In this document: piece after piece, positions 1-10,616 of the stretch
How positions within the stretch are numbered: the stretch's first letter is position 1
Layout: every line of letters starts with the position of its first letter
Assembly: GCA_014360015.1 (NCBI GenBank)
Contig: JACIYJ010000007.1
Coordinates: 1 to 64,000, forward strand
Reading direction: 5' to 3'
Source of the DNA: Candidatus Aminicenantota bacterium
GTDB lineage: Bacteria; Acidobacteriota; Aminicenantia; Aminicenantales; Saccharicenantaceae
DNA length: 64,000 nt
Position numbers and translations under genes: made by a program
Notes under the pieces: model-generated
The model's input: the letters and a program-made list of their open reading frames with translations, nothing else
The model's database searches: none
What the model was told of the DNA's origin: nothing

Positions 1-774
1 GGGAAAAAGGATGATAAGTTCAGGCCGTTCCTCAAGCATCTGTATTTTCAACTGAGCAATCTGATTCCTGATTCTGACCTGAAAATTGGTCTGGCTGACA
101 CCATTACTTTCAAGCTGGCTGAAGACCGCTGGGGTTACCGCAGCGTGGCTAAAACTCTGCTCGATAATTTCAAAGATGTAACCGGAAAAGACATAGATGC
201 TTCGAGCGCTGACGTTGGAATAAGCCTCACCGGCAAAATCGCCCGCGAGCTCCGCTATGGTTTGATGCTGACCAACGGTGCTGGCTACAGCCACCCCGAA
301 GGAGACAAATACAAAAAGCTCATGACTCAGATTCACCTGATTCCCTTTGCCGGAATTTCGGTAGTCGGCTATACGGATTACGAAAAGCAGGGCCCTGGAG
401 CTAAGGCTTTAACTTACAAAGCCGACTTTTACTTGGAAGCAATCAAAAATCTGATTCTCGGCGCTGAATTCTTTGTTTACAGAAATGACCTTAATATTAC
501 CAGCACCGGCCAACGTTTCAACCGCTCTGGTTTTTCGGTGTTCGGCCGCTATGTTTTGCTACCAGACAGGCTCAACGCCTTTGCCCGCTTTGACCGCTAT
601 GAACCCAACACCAGCGTGGCTGAGGATGAAATATCCCTGACTATCGCCGGACTGGATTGGGCTCCGCTTCACAGTAGTCTCAGGCTTCAACCCAATATCT
701 GGTTCTACAATTACACTGACCCGGCCAAAAAAAATGATGTGATTTTTAATCTGACCTTTCTGATGACTTTTTAA
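1..774 (+). CDS. outer-membrane porin-like protein (5' partial)
   Basis: The reading frame is open from base 1, so the true start lies left of the window; the GTG at 145 is internal. The 257 visible residues are alternating amphipathic stretches rich in Tyr, Phe and Leu, and the protein ends in a terminal Phe after a hydrophobic strand (NLTFLMTF), the usual end of an outer-membrane beta-barrel. It stops 23 bases before pstS and probably shares its transcript. By context it is likely to pass phosphate into the periplasm, as OprO/OprP porins do. That role is inferred from position; the family was not recognised with certainty from the C-terminal half alone. Confidence 0.7.
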   Translation, partial: GKKDDKFRPFLKHLYFQLSNLIPDSDLKIGLADTITFKLAEDRWGYRSVAKTLLDNFKDVTGKDIDASSADVGISLTGKIARELRYGLMLTNGAGYSHPEGDKYKKLMTQIHLIPFAGISVVGYTDYEKQGPGAKALTYKADFYLEAIKNLILGAEFFVYRNDLNITSTGQRFNRSGFSVFGRYVLLPDRLNAFARFDRYEPNTSVAEDEISLTIAGLDWAPLHSSLRLQPNIWFYNYTDPAKKNDVIFNLTFLMTF

Positions 775-797
775 AAATTTAAAAAAAGGAGAAAAAA

Positions 798-1736
798 ATG
801 AAAAACCAAACTAAAAACAAAAATCTAAAAACCTTGGTGACTGGCTTTTTGAAAGCCGGCCTGGCCTTAATTCTGGTAGCTTTCTCCCTGATTTTACCTT
901 CAGCCGCCCAGAAAAAGATGATTCAAATTAAAGGCTCAGATACCATGGTCAACCTGGTCCAGATCCTGGCTGAAGAATACATGGCCAAAAAACCGGGCAC
1001 AGCCATAGCCGTTCTCGGCGGTGGCTCAGGAACTGGAATCACAGCCCTCATCAACGGCACCTGTGATTTAGCCAACCACTCTCGTGAATGGAAAACCAAA
1101 GAGCTCGACCTGGCTTATGAAAAGGGAGTAAAGCCCCGAATCTTCGCCATTGCCATAGACGCCCTAAGTATCGTGGTCAACGAGAAAAATCCGGTCAATA
1201 CCCTGACCATGGCCCAGGTGGGTTCCATCTTCTGCGGTGAAATCAAGAACTGGAAAGTTCTCGGCGGAGCAGACCAGAAAATTTCCCTTTACGGCCGACA
1301 ATCCAATTCTGGCACCTATTCCTTCCTCCAGGAACATGTGCTTAACAACAAAAATTATTCACCTGAGGTAAAGGAAATGAACGGAAATGCTCAGATAATC
1401 GAAGCGATAATCCAGGACCAGGCTGGAATTGGCTACGTTGGGGTGGGCTATCTTTTTGACCAGAACGGCCAGCTGAGGAAAGGAATAAAAGTATTGAAAA
1501 TTAAAAAGGATGAAGCTTCTCCTGAATATTCGCCGCTCGACAAAGAAGCTGTCTATTCAGCCCGATACCCGATTTCAAGACCACTGTACCAGTCAACTAA
1601 CGGGAAGCCCTCAGCTGCAGTGGCTGATTTTATCCGGTTTGAGCTCAGCCCGGAAGGTCAGGCCATAGTGGAAAAAGAAGGCTTTTTCCGAATCGGCAAA
1701 GAGCTCCAGGCTGAAAACGAGAAAAACCTGAAATGA
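798..1736 (+). CDS. pstS: phosphate-binding protein PstS (system 1)
   Basis: Periplasmic phosphate-binding component of a PstSCAB importer, 312 residues. A basic N-terminus and hydrophobic stretch (about 18-38) form a signal peptide. The PBP fold carries typical phosphate contacts: GSDTM at 46-50, GGGSGTG at 74-80, Asp90, and RQSNSGT at 167-173 (the R...SGT phosphate loop). An AAAGGAG ribosome site precedes the ATG. Followed by pstC, pstA, pstB and phoU in the same direction with short gaps or overlaps. Confidence 0.95.
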   Translation: MKNQTKNKNLKTLVTGFLKAGLALILVAFSLILPSAAQKKMIQIKGSDTMVNLVQILAEEYMAKKPGTAIAVLGGGSGTGITALINGTCDLANHSREWKTKELDLAYEKGVKPRIFAIAIDALSIVVNEKNPVNTLTMAQVGSIFCGEIKNWKVLGGADQKISLYGRQSNSGTYSFLQEHVLNNKNYSPEVKEMNGNAQIIEAIIQDQAGIGYVGVGYLFDQNGQLRKGIKVLKIKKDEASPEYSPLDKEAVYSARYPISRPLYQSTNGKPSAAVADFIRFELSPEGQAIVEKEGFFRIGKELQAENEKNLK

Positions 1737-1759
1737 ATCTGAGATGAGAAGGTAAGAAA

Positions 1760-2665
1760 ATGGCTTCTGTGAAGAAGAAGGGCCTAATTTCCGACCTGAA
1801 AGAAAGGCTTATACAGCATCTCTTCGAGATGAGCGGCTGGCTGGCGTTGGTGGTGCTGCTGGGGATTTTTGCCCTTCTTCTTACCACAGCCATTCCAGCT
1901 TTTAAAGAAATCAACCTTAAGGAATTCTTCACTTCCAGCCGCTGGGACCCGACCTCTCCCGAAAAACCTGAATACGGGATTCTGTCAATGGTAGTAAGCA
2001 CTATGCTGGTAACTGCTGGCGCTTTAGCCATTGCTTTCCCGCTCGGGCTTGGAGTTGCGGCTTATCTTTCCGATGTGGCCAGCCATAAGGTCAGAGAAAT
2101 TGTCAAACCGGTTGTCGAACTTCTGGCGGCCATTCCTTCGGTGGTGGTAGGTTTCATCGGGTTGACCCTGGTCGGGCCATTAATTGCCAGAATCTTTAAA
2201 CTGAGTAATGGCCTTAACGCCCTAAACGGCAGTCTGCTTTTAGCCATAATGGCCCTGCCCACCGTCATCAGCATCTCCGAAGATTCGCTCCAGGCTGTGC
2301 CTCAGGCTTATGTCGAAGCTTCCTTAGCTCTGGGCGCCAACCGCTGGCAGACTTTGGTCAGGGTTAAAATACCAGCAGCTATCTCTGGTATTGCCGCTTC
2401 CTTCATGCTGGGACTGGGCCGGGCTATCGGAGAAACTATGACCGTTTTAATGGCCACTGGCAATGCCCGGTCTTTTCCTCACGGTTTTCTGGATTCAGTC
2501 AGAACCCTTTCCGCCAACATCGCCATTGAGCTGGGTGAAGTCCCATATTATACGACTCATTACTATGCTCTTTTTGCCCTGGGCCTGATTCTTTTTGTTA
2601 TGACCTTTGTCATCAACTTGACAGCAGATCTTATCCTGGAAAAACAGAAGAGGAAACTCCAGTGA
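1760..2665 (+). CDS. pstC: phosphate ABC transporter permease PstC (system 1)
   Basis: Inner-membrane permease of the phosphate importer, 301 residues with about six hydrophobic helices. The periplasmic loop after helix 1 and the EAA-type cytoplasmic loop (EASLALGANRWQTLVRVKIP) that docks on PstB are visible, as is the GLGRAIGETMTVLMATGN segment typical of PstC. The GAAGG ribosome site sits just ahead of the ATG. The 3' end overlaps pstA by four bases (GTGA), so translation of the two is probably coupled. Confidence 0.95.
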   Translation: MASVKKKGLISDLKERLIQHLFEMSGWLALVVLLGIFALLLTTAIPAFKEINLKEFFTSSRWDPTSPEKPEYGILSMVVSTMLVTAGALAIAFPLGLGVAAYLSDVASHKVREIVKPVVELLAAIPSVVVGFIGLTLVGPLIARIFKLSNGLNALNGSLLLAIMALPTVISISEDSLQAVPQAYVEASLALGANRWQTLVRVKIPAAISGIAASFMLGLGRAIGETMTVLMATGNARSFPHGFLDSVRTLSANIAIELGEVPYYTTHYYALFALGLILFVMTFVINLTADLILEKQKRKLQ

Positions 2666-3546
2666 AAAGCTCGATCAAAAAAAATAGAAAAAATTTCAGA
2701 GCAGAGCTGAGTCAGCTTCTGGGCTTTTTATTTGTAAGGATTTCCGTTTACACCATCCTTCTGGTGTTGCTGTTTTTCTTCTACGATGTCAGTAACCGCG
2801 GTTTCAAAGTAATTTCCTGGGAGTTTTTGAGCGAGCCCCCTCGTCGCGGAATGACCGAAGGTGGAATTTTGCCAGCCATCGTTGGAACTTTTCTGGTGAC
2901 CCTGATCACGGCTTTGTTTGCCGTTCCAATAGGTATGGCTGCAGCTATTTACCTTCATGAATATGCCAGGCCGAACCGGTTGACCAGGTTGGTCAGGCTT
3001 TCCATAAGAAACCTGGCAGGAGTGCCTTCGATTGTCTATGGCCTTTTCGGAGTTATCCTTTTTGTCAATTGGCTTAAGTTTGGAACTTCGGTGCTTTCAG
3101 CCGGCCTGACTCTTGGTCTTCTTACTCTGCCCTGGACGATAACAGCCAGTGAGGAAGCTTTAAAATCTGTGCCCGACTCCTATCGCCATGGGGCCTTAGC
3201 TCTGGGAGCTACTAAATGGCAGATGATCAGAACCAACGTTTTGCCTTACGCCCTGCCCGGAATGCTGACCGGAGCCGTCCTGGGTCTGGCCAGAGCAGCC
3301 GGCGAAACCGCGCCCATTATGTTCACTGGAGCTGCCTTCTACCTTCCTTATCTTCCCCGTTCCTTTAAGGACCAATTTATGGCTCTACCTTATCATTTGT
3401 ACGTAATGGCTACTCAACATCATTCAATAGACCAGGCCAAACCGATTGCTTACGGCACCGCTTTGGTTTTGATTGTTTTTGTGGTGGTCTTCAACCTTGG
3501 AGCCATCCTCATTCGGGGCCGACTCAGGAACAAATGGAGGCATTAA
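2662..3546 (+). CDS. pstA: phosphate ABC transporter permease PstA (system 1)
   Basis: Second permease of the importer, 294 residues, pairing with PstC. It starts with GTG in the GTGA overlap with pstC. Six hydrophobic segments are visible; the coupling loop reads [20 protein letters not shown] and is followed by [19 protein letters not shown], a strong PstA signature. The stop codon lies two bases before the preferred pstB start. Confidence 0.95.
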   Translation: MKSSIKKNRKNFRAELSQLLGFLFVRISVYTILLVLLFFFYDVSNRGFKVISWEFLSEPPRRGMTEGGILPAIVGTFLVTLITALFAVPIGMAAAIYLHEYARPNRLTRLVRLSIRNLAGVPSIVYGLFGVILFVNWLKFGTSVLSAGLTLGLLTLPWTITASEEALKSVPDSYRHGALALGATKWQMIRTNVLPYALPGMLTGAVLGLARAAGETAPIMFTGAAFYLPYLPRSFKDQFMALPYHLYVMATQHHSIDQAKPIAYGTALVLIVFVVVFNLGAILIRGRLRNKWRH

Positions 3547-3548
3547 CC

Positions 3549-4328
3549 ATGGACAGCCGATTATTCCCCGAAGCCCAAGCCAAAATTATCGTCCGCAACT
3601 TAAATCTCTATTATGGGAAAAAGCAGGTCCTTAAAAATCTTAACCTGGAGCTTCCAGAAAAACGAGTCACTGCCATCATCGGACCTTCCGGCTGCGGCAA
3701 ATCGAGTTTTGTTCGGGTGCTCAACCGAATGAATGATTTGATTCCAGAAGCCCGGGTTGAGGGGCAGGTGCTCATCGATGGCGAGAATATCTATGACTCC
3801 GATGTGGATTTGGCAGCCTTAAGAAAAAAAGTTGGTATGGTTTTCCAGAAGCCCAATCCCTTTCCCAAATCAATCTTCGATAATATCGCCTATGGTCTTA
3901 GAGTTGGAAACCATCGGAAACCGGCAGAAATTGAAGCCATCGTCGAAAGAAGTCTTAAGCAGGCCGCTCTCTGGGATGAAGTCAAAGACCGCCTTCATCA
4001 GAGTGCCCTGAGGCTTTCTGGTGGACAGCAGCAGCGGCTGTGCATCGCCAGGGCCCTGGCTGTAGAACCAGAGATAATCCTGTTTGATGAGCCCTGCTCG
4101 GCCATTGACCCCATCGCCACGGCCAAGGTGGAAGAGCTGATTCATCAGCTCAAAAAAGATTACACCGTAGTCATCGTCACCCACAACATGCAGCAGGCGG
4201 CTCGAGTTTCCGATTTCACGGCTTTTCTCTGGTTAGGCGAGTTGGTCGAGTTTGACCGAACAGAAAAGATTTTCACCAACCCTAAGAATAAGCTCACCGA
4301 AGACTACATAACCGGGCGATTTGGTTAA
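3549..4328 (+). CDS. pstB: phosphate ABC transporter ATPase PstB (system 1)
   Basis: ATP-binding subunit, 259 residues from the ATG at 3549. That start is preferred over the upstream ATG at 3534 because GGAGG at 3536-3540 lies 8 bases ahead of it. Walker A is GPSGCGKSS (45-53), the Q-loop is FQKPNPFP, the signature is LSGGQQQR, Walker B is [13 protein letters not shown], and the switch His is in VTHNMQQA. All catalytic motifs are intact. Matches PstB in length and in the FDNIAYGLR segment. Confidence 0.95.
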   Translation: MDSRLFPEAQAKIIVRNLNLYYGKKQVLKNLNLELPEKRVTAIIGPSGCGKSSFVRVLNRMNDLIPEARVEGQVLIDGENIYDSDVDLAALRKKVGMVFQKPNPFPKSIFDNIAYGLRVGNHRKPAEIEAIVERSLKQAALWDEVKDRLHQSALRLSGGQQQRLCIARALAVEPEIILFDEPCSAIDPIATAKVEELIHQLKKDYTVVIVTHNMQQAARVSDFTAFLWLGELVEFDRTEKIFTNPKNKLTEDYITGRFG

Positions 4329-4347
4329 TCAAAAAAAGGATTTTAAC

Positions 4348-5022
4348 ATGGAAAGAAGCTTTGACCTCCAACTCCAAGAGCTTAAGGACATGGTCGTCCT
4401 CCTCGGAGAGATTACTAAAAAGGCGGTGCGCCTGGCCGCTGAGCTGACTACAGGAGAGAACCTATCAGTGATCGAAGAAATCGTCAGGCTGGAAAAAGAA
4501 TCCGACCAGCTGGAAACTGAATTGCAAAAGAGAGCCTCAACTTTGATGGCTCTGCATCAGCCAGTAGCCGGCGACCTGCGTTGGCTGCTCACTTCGATGA
4601 ATATTGCTCATGAGCTGGAAAGAATAGCTGACCAGTGCCTGAATATCGTCCAGAGAATTACTGAATCAAAGGAACTTCTTTTTTCCGCCACTTTACCCAT
4701 TGAACTGTTCGAGATGACCGCCAGAATGCAAGAAATGGTAGATGACGTGCACCAGGCTTACATCAGGCAGGATACCGAGCTGGCCCAGGAAATAATCGGC
4801 AGAGATATTTTCCTTGATGATCTGAAAACCAAGATTACTAATAAATATTTTGAGTTAATCACCAAAAATGAAGTTGAACCGGCGCTGGCCGTGGCTTATA
4901 TCCTGATAAGCCGACATATAGAAAAAATCGGCGATCTGGCCAAGAATGTGGCTGAAGAAGTCTTTTATCTGGTTCACGGGGAATTTATCAAACATAGGAA
5001 AGTTCCAGACATTTACAATTAG
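4348..5022 (+). CDS. phoU: phosphate signalling protein PhoU
   Basis: PhoU is the cytoplasmic modulator linking PstSCAB transport to the PhoR/PhoB signalling pair. The start chosen is the ATG at 4348, with AAAAAGGA upstream; a TTG at 4321 overlapping pstB is also open but lacks a good site. The 224 residues form two three-helix bundle repeats. Metal-binding ExxxD-type patterns are visible (HELERIADQCLNI and HIEKIGDLAKNVAEE), as in known PhoU proteins. It is the fifth gene of the pst operon. Only this Pst system has a phoU. Confidence 0.93.
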   Translation: MERSFDLQLQELKDMVVLLGEITKKAVRLAAELTTGENLSVIEEIVRLEKESDQLETELQKRASTLMALHQPVAGDLRWLLTSMNIAHELERIADQCLNIVQRITESKELLFSATLPIELFEMTARMQEMVDDVHQAYIRQDTELAQEIIGRDIFLDDLKTKITNKYFELITKNEVEPALAVAYILISRHIEKIGDLAKNVAEEVFYLVHGEFIKHRKVPDIYN

Positions 5023-5115
5023 TAGCCGAGGCTACATTAAGATAGAAGTGGACTCTGACCAGATTTTTCTGTATAAAAATAGTTGATAGTTGAAAGAAAG
5101 CAGGGGGAATAACTG

Positions 5116-5802
5116 ATGTCTAAGGTCATCGCCATATTAGATGATGAGGAAGATATCTTAGAGCTGGTTCGTACTCATCTGACCCGGGCTGGCTTCAAAG
5201 TTGAAGTCTTTGCTGATCCCGAAAAGTTTCTAAAATATCTTGACCACAACCGACCTGACCTGATTCTTCTCGATTTGATGCTGCCTGGCGCGGATGGCCT
5301 GGAAATCTGCCGTTACCTTAAAAAGATTCCGGAAAAGGCTTCGATTCCCATCATCATGCTGACTGCTAGATCCCAGGAAGCTGACCGGGTAACTGGGCTG
5401 GAGCTTGGGGCCGACGATTACGTCACCAAGCCGTTTTCCCTGCGAGAACTGGAAGCCAGAATCAAAGCCGTCCTCAGGCGTCAGGAAATCTCGGCCACAA
5501 CTGCGGCTAAAAAAACTTTGGCCGGAGGAAAGCTGGTTATTGATCCGGAAAGGTACGAAGTACAAATCTCCGGAAAACCGCTGGAGTTATCCTTAACCGA
5601 ATTTAAAATCCTGGAACTTCTTACTTCTCGACCGGGTCGGGTTTTTAGCCGCGATCAGATTCTGGATCACCTCTGGGGTCAGGAAAAAGTTGTTATTCCG
5701 CGAACGGTTGATGTCCACGTTCACCATCTGAGGGAAAAATTAGGCGAGCTGAACGGTCTGATTCAGAGCGTCAGGGGAATCGGTTACAAGTTTGAAGAGT
5801 AA
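5116..5802 (+). CDS. PhoB/OmpR-family response regulator
   Basis: DNA-binding response regulator of 228 residues. The receiver domain (1-120) has the acidic pocket at Asp9-Asp10, phosphoacceptor Asp53, Thr83 and Lys105. The C-terminal winged-helix domain (about 133-228) ends in the usual RGIGYKFEE hairpin. AGGGGG precedes the ATG. The 93-base gap after phoU may hold its own promoter, though no clear one was seen. Position after pstSCAB-phoU argues for a PhoB role in the phosphate-starvation response. No PhoR-type histidine kinase lies beside it: the next gene is convergent. Confidence 0.9.
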   Translation: MSKVIAILDDEEDILELVRTHLTRAGFKVEVFADPEKFLKYLDHNRPDLILLDLMLPGADGLEICRYLKKIPEKASIPIIMLTARSQEADRVTGLELGADDYVTKPFSLRELEARIKAVLRRQEISATTAAKKTLAGGKLVIDPERYEVQISGKPLELSLTEFKILELLTSRPGRVFSRDQILDHLWGQEKVVIPRTVDVHVHHLREKLGELNGLIQSVRGIGYKFEE

Positions 5803-5808
5803 ATCATA

Positions 5809-5904
5809 TCAGGAAGATTTTTTCCTGACTAACCGCCACAGAAGATAAATCAGGGCCCCAAAATTCAGACCAAGGATTATGACCATCCAGATGATTACAT
5901 CCAT
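5809..5904 (-). CDS. MetS-like small subunit of the sodium symporter
   Basis: A 31-residue frame read from an ATG directly after the transporter stop (TGA at 5906-5908). GAGGA lies five bases upstream of this ATG; an alternative ATG at 5916 would add four residues and overlap the transporter. The protein is one hydrophobic helix (VIIWMVIILGLNFGALIYLLW) ending in RLVRKKSS. Known MetP-type transporters of the SLC6/NSS family work with a tiny single-helix partner (MetS) encoded immediately downstream. Size, position, topology and the basic tail all fit. The role as transporter subunit is inferred from this pattern. Confidence 0.7.
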   Translation of the reverse strand: MDVIIWMVIILGLNFGALIYLLWRLVRKKSS

Positions 5905-5905
5905 T

Positions 5906-7372
5906 TCAGTCCTCATCTTCTAATAACGTTTTCTTCGTCCAGCGGACTAAGAATTTGTTGAGCAGAATCAAAACGACCAGCAACAACAGCCACTGAAAAA
6001 GTATAGTCCCGACGGAATTCACCTTGAACGGATGCCACCAGGTCTTTTTATCCCAGCCTATGGCCTGATAAAACCACCAGCCGGTGACGACAAGAAAGAT
6101 GAACGGAGAAACATATTTAAGGATAAAGGTCCACCAACCGCCCATCTTGATGTCGGCTCCAGGGTTGATGAGTTCCCGACGAATTTTCTCCACTCCGTAT
6201 TTTCTGGCCGCCAAGATTACCCAGAAGCCACTCACAAGCAAAGCCATACCCCAGACCCAGTCCTGGTTCAGAAGAAAAGAGGGAAAAGCTGCTGAAGGCA
6301 AACCCAGGACAAAACAAATCAGAATTACCGCTGAGGTGCTCTTTTTCCGGGTCCAACCAAAATCCATCAGAGCCCTGACTCCTAACTCCACCTCAGCGAT
6401 CAAAGAACTCAGGGCAGCAAACAGCATAGCTAAGAAAAAGAGAGGAGCGATGATCATTCCCCCCTTCATTCTTGGAAATAACCCGGCCAAAGAAATAAAA
6501 GTCAGGCCCATGTTGTCTTGAAGGGAAGCTTTAGCCACATCCAGGTTGGGAGAAAGAGCAAAGATGGTGGGAATGACCGCCATTCCGGCTAAGAGAGCCG
6601 CCGAATTATCACCAAAACCGACGATCAAACAATTCTGAGGAATATCATCTCCTTTCCTGGTATAGACCGCATAAGTTAAAAGCAGACCCCAGCCTGCACC
6701 CGTTGACCAGGCTGACTGGGTGAAGGCCTGAAGCCAGGTAGCCGGGTCCGCCAGTTTGGACCAGTCAGGGACAAAAAGATAGCGAAGACCGAGGCTGGCT
6801 CCAGGTAAAGTCACTGCCCGCACCGCCGCCACTATTAGGAAAAAGAAAAGGGCCGGTACCATAATCTTGTTTATCTTTTCAATACCTTTCTGAACCCCTT
6901 TATAGATAATCAGGCCACAGGCTCCGATGGCTAAAGCCTGATAAAAAACATTCTGCCAGGGATTGTGAAGAAAATTGTTCCAGAGGGAAGCGGTATCAAC
7001 ACCAGGCCGGAAAGCACCCTGAAGGGCCAGAACAAAATATTTAGCGCACCAACCGGTAATCACCGCATAATAAAAAGTGATGAGCAGACAGACAGCCACC
7101 ATCCAGCCACCCATCCAGGTGTACTTTTCTCTAAGGAAATCCCGGAAGCCGCCAATCGGACCCATCCTGGTTTTCCGGCCAATGGCCATTTCCACCATCA
7201 GCAGTGGAGCAGACCAGAGAAAAAGGGCCAGAATGTAGACCAAGACAAAAACCCCGCCACCGTACTGAGCCGCCATCCGTGGAAAACGCCAGATGTTGCC
7301 GGTGCCGACCGCCATACCGATGGCCGCCGCCACAAAACCTAAGCGGGAAAGAAACTGTTCTCTCCGAGCCAA
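5906..7372 (-). CDS. sodium-dependent transporter, NSS/SLC6 family
   Basis: Na+-coupled importer, probably of amino acids, 488 residues with about 11-12 membrane helices. The N-terminal GFVAAAIGMAVGTGNIWRFP segment is the family signature covering the Na+ sites of helix 1. AFTQSAWSTGAGWGLLLTYA (helix 6) and NSAAALLAG (helix 7) also match. The start is a TTG preceded by GGGGAGG with a six-base spacer; no ATG lies nearby. Substrate cannot be told from the sequence. The MetS-like gene downstream suggests the MetP branch, which carries methionine or alanine. Confidence 0.9.
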   Translation of the reverse strand: MARREQFLSRLGFVAAAIGMAVGTGNIWRFPRMAAQYGGGVFVLVYILALFLWSAPLLMVEMAIGRKTRMGPIGGFRDFLREKYTWMGGWMVAVCLLITFYYAVITGWCAKYFVLALQGAFRPGVDTASLWNNFLHNPWQNVFYQALAIGACGLIIYKGVQKGIEKINKIMVPALFFFLIVAAVRAVTLPGASLGLRYLFVPDWSKLADPATWLQAFTQSAWSTGAGWGLLLTYAVYTRKGDDIPQNCLIVGFGDNSAALLAGMAVIPTIFALSPNLDVAKASLQDNMGLTFISLAGLFPRMKGGMIIAPLFFLAMLFAALSSLIAEVELGVRALMDFGWTRKKSTSAVILICFVLGLPSAAFPSFLLNQDWVWGMALLVSGFWVILAARKYGVEKIRRELINPGADIKMGGWWTFILKYVSPFIFLVVTGWWFYQAIGWDKKTWWHPFKVNSVGTILFQWLLLLVVLILLNKFLVRWTKKTLLEDED

Positions 7373-7716
7373 ATTCTACCTCCCCGAGTGAATCTTTCTG
7401 ATTCCGAAACTTTCTTTTCTAAGCCACATCTTTAATTAAGGATTATAAAAAAATTCAGCTCTTCAGGGCAATCAATAATTTTTTGCTATCCCTTAATCGG
7501 ACCATGGCAAAACACCTCTTCATTAAACAAAGTCTATGATGATTTAATCTGTCTTCGGTTTTAACAGCACCTTCTTTCTTGATTTCCTGCAAAAAATGAG
7601 GACATCAAGGCAAAAGCAAATCTTGACTACGAAAACAAAATTCCTATTGAAGACAGCTTGATTGTTAACCAGATCAGGAATTGAAGCAGCGGAGAAAATA
7701 CAAGAAAAGTTCTCGT
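7373..7716. other. intergenic region between two minus-strand genes
   Basis: These 344 bases hold the candidate transporter promoter near 7442-7471. They also hold a short plus-strand open stretch at 7583-7684 that starts after a stop codon and has no start or ribosome site. No RNA gene or terminator with a T-run was found. Confidence 0.5.
7442..7471 (-). promoter_or_regulatory. possible sigma-70 promoter of the NSS transporter
   Basis: On the minus strand a perfect TATAAT (plus-strand 7442-7447) lies 18 bases from TTGCCC (7466-7471). It sits about 70 bases upstream of the TTG start of the transporter. The -10 is strong and the -35 is partial. Confidence 0.5.
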
Positions 7717-8928
7717 CTAAAATTTAAAATGAAGTCCGAGCTGAAGGCTGAACCCGGAAAAACTGATATCAGCTTTTCTTGGATTGATCACTCCCAGCTC
7801 CGAAGGAATCCGGTCACGGACAAAAAGAACCGGATAAGAGACATTAGAAGATACCTGAACCTGCCAGTAATAAAGGTCTCCTTTTTCAGTCTGCTCCAAT
7901 CCATCGGAATCCGCGTAAACATTTGTGCCGTGAAAATTCTTTATCCGGGCATAGCGATAAGAGCTTTCCAAAAAGAGCTGACACCAGGAGGTGGCTGACC
8001 ACTGCAGTCCGGCCGCTTCCACCCAACCCAAGGAATGTCCGGAGGTAGTCCCACTCCAGGAAGTCCAGCTCTCTTCCGGACTATTGACATATTGAGTTAC
8101 CAAATAAGAATAACGAGCCTTGGCTAAATGATACTCAATCCCGAGGCGCAGGTAAAAAAGTTTTGCCGGCTGATACATTAAAGAAATCCTCAGCGGGAGA
8201 TCTTTAATCCCAATGGTCGTCCGGACAGAATAATTATTATCGTTGACAGCAAAATCTGTGGGATTGGCTTTGGATCGCTGATAATAATCAAAGCCCAGGC
8301 CCAAGTAGAATCCGGAAGAAACCTGATAGAAGAAATCCATCCCGTAGGTAAAAGCGAGATGAAGCGGCGTGAGGTTGGCCCGTCCATTGTAGCCAAAAGC
8401 ATAAAAATAATAATTGGTTACACCTTCAGTAGCTTCATTCAACTCAGAGGCCGAGATATAAACACCACCACTGTGAACAGATATTGATAGTCTGTCAGAG
8501 ACGGCTCGAGCTATCCTGGCCTGTTCTGAGATCTTAACCTTAGCTCTGGACTCAGGTTTCTTTTCTACCCGAACCGGTTCCTGCTCTTTTGCTGGAACCG
8601 GTTGTTCCGGTTTAATGGGAGTAACCACGGTCGGCTTTCCTGGCGAGATCACTTCAACCAGGCTTTCGTGAACATAACCCCGACCCTTAGTCCCATCAGC
8701 CCGGTCGAAGACCACCAAAAACCACTCGCCCTCCTTTTTCTCGGCTTCCAGTTCGGTTCCTTCAGGAATCTGAAAGAGCATCTCACTGCTGATGTCCGGT
8801 TTGACTCTGATATTCGCCTGTTCGGTCACCACCCGGACCCGAAATTTCTGAACCTGAGCTTGCAGGCTTAAAGAAAAAAGACCTACCACCAGAACGATAA
8901 TTATCAAAACCCCGACCGTTTTTCTCAT
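7717..8928 (-). CDS. SH3-domain outer-membrane beta-barrel protein
   Basis: A secreted protein of 403 residues with three parts. A signal peptide (about 1-24, ending LQAQ) is followed by a bacterial SH3 domain (about 28-93: VVTEQANIRVKPDISSEML, then GEWFLVVF and GRGYVHESLVEV). A Pro/Lys/Glu-rich linker (about 94-140) leads to a C-terminal half of alternating amphipathic strands ending in LHFKF, as in outer-membrane barrels. The SH3 part could bind peptidoglycan, so the protein may anchor the outer membrane to the wall; this is inference. No specific family was recognised. It stands alone between the transporter and enolase genes. Confidence 0.7.
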   Translation of the reverse strand: MRKTVGVLIIIVLVVGLFSLSLQAQVQKFRVRVVTEQANIRVKPDISSEMLFQIPEGTELEAEKKEGEWFLVVFDRADGTKGRGYVHESLVEVISPGKPTVVTPIKPEQPVPAKEQEPVRVEKKPESRAKVKISEQARIARAVSDRLSISVHSGGVYISASELNEATEGVTNYYFYAFGYNGRANLTPLHLAFTYGMDFFYQVSSGFYLGLGFDYYQRSKANPTDFAVNDNNYSVRTTIGIKDLPLRISLMYQPAKLFYLRLGIEYHLAKARYSYLVTQYVNSPEESWTSWSGTTSGHSLGWVEAAGLQWSATSWCQLFLESSYRYARIKNFHGTNVYADSDGLEQTEKGDLYYWQVQVSSNVSYPVLFVRDRIPSELGVINPRKADISFSGFSLQLGLHFKF

Positions 8929-9147
8929 GTTTTGCCTTCTTTTTATTTTTTAATAAGTATAAGACAAAAAGGCAAAAATCAAAACAAAATAATTTTGGGC
9001 GAGCATAAAAGCGCTGAGTCGTCTCCTTCTTTAATTGATAATGTGATTTTTTTGAAACCTGATATTCCCGCCAGAATCAATTTAAAGAGAAGAGCCCGTC
9101 TTTTATCCAGAGACGAATAATCTACAACTTCTATTTTTGTTAATCTT

Positions 9148-10449
<1,302 letters not shown>

Positions 10450-10616
10450 TCAAAAATATCTTATTTCTGGTAAAGAATTTTAGCACAGAGCTTAAGACAA
10501 AGCTAACAGCCACTGCAATTTCTTTCTTCTTTTTTTGGGAATTTTTTAATAAAATTGAAACAGATAAATCAAAAAGAAGGGTAAGCTCGATTCCTGACAA
10601 GGAGAGGTAAGAAAAA

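Noticed and set aside
5809-5828. Terminator after the PhoB-type gene (TCAGGAA/TTCCTGA stem)
   Set aside because: There is no T-run on either side, and the stem falls inside the end of the MetS-like frame.
8932-9120. 62-codon plus-strand frame upstream of the SH3-barrel gene
   Set aside because: No ribosome site, no recognisable domain, and it fills a normal promoter gap.
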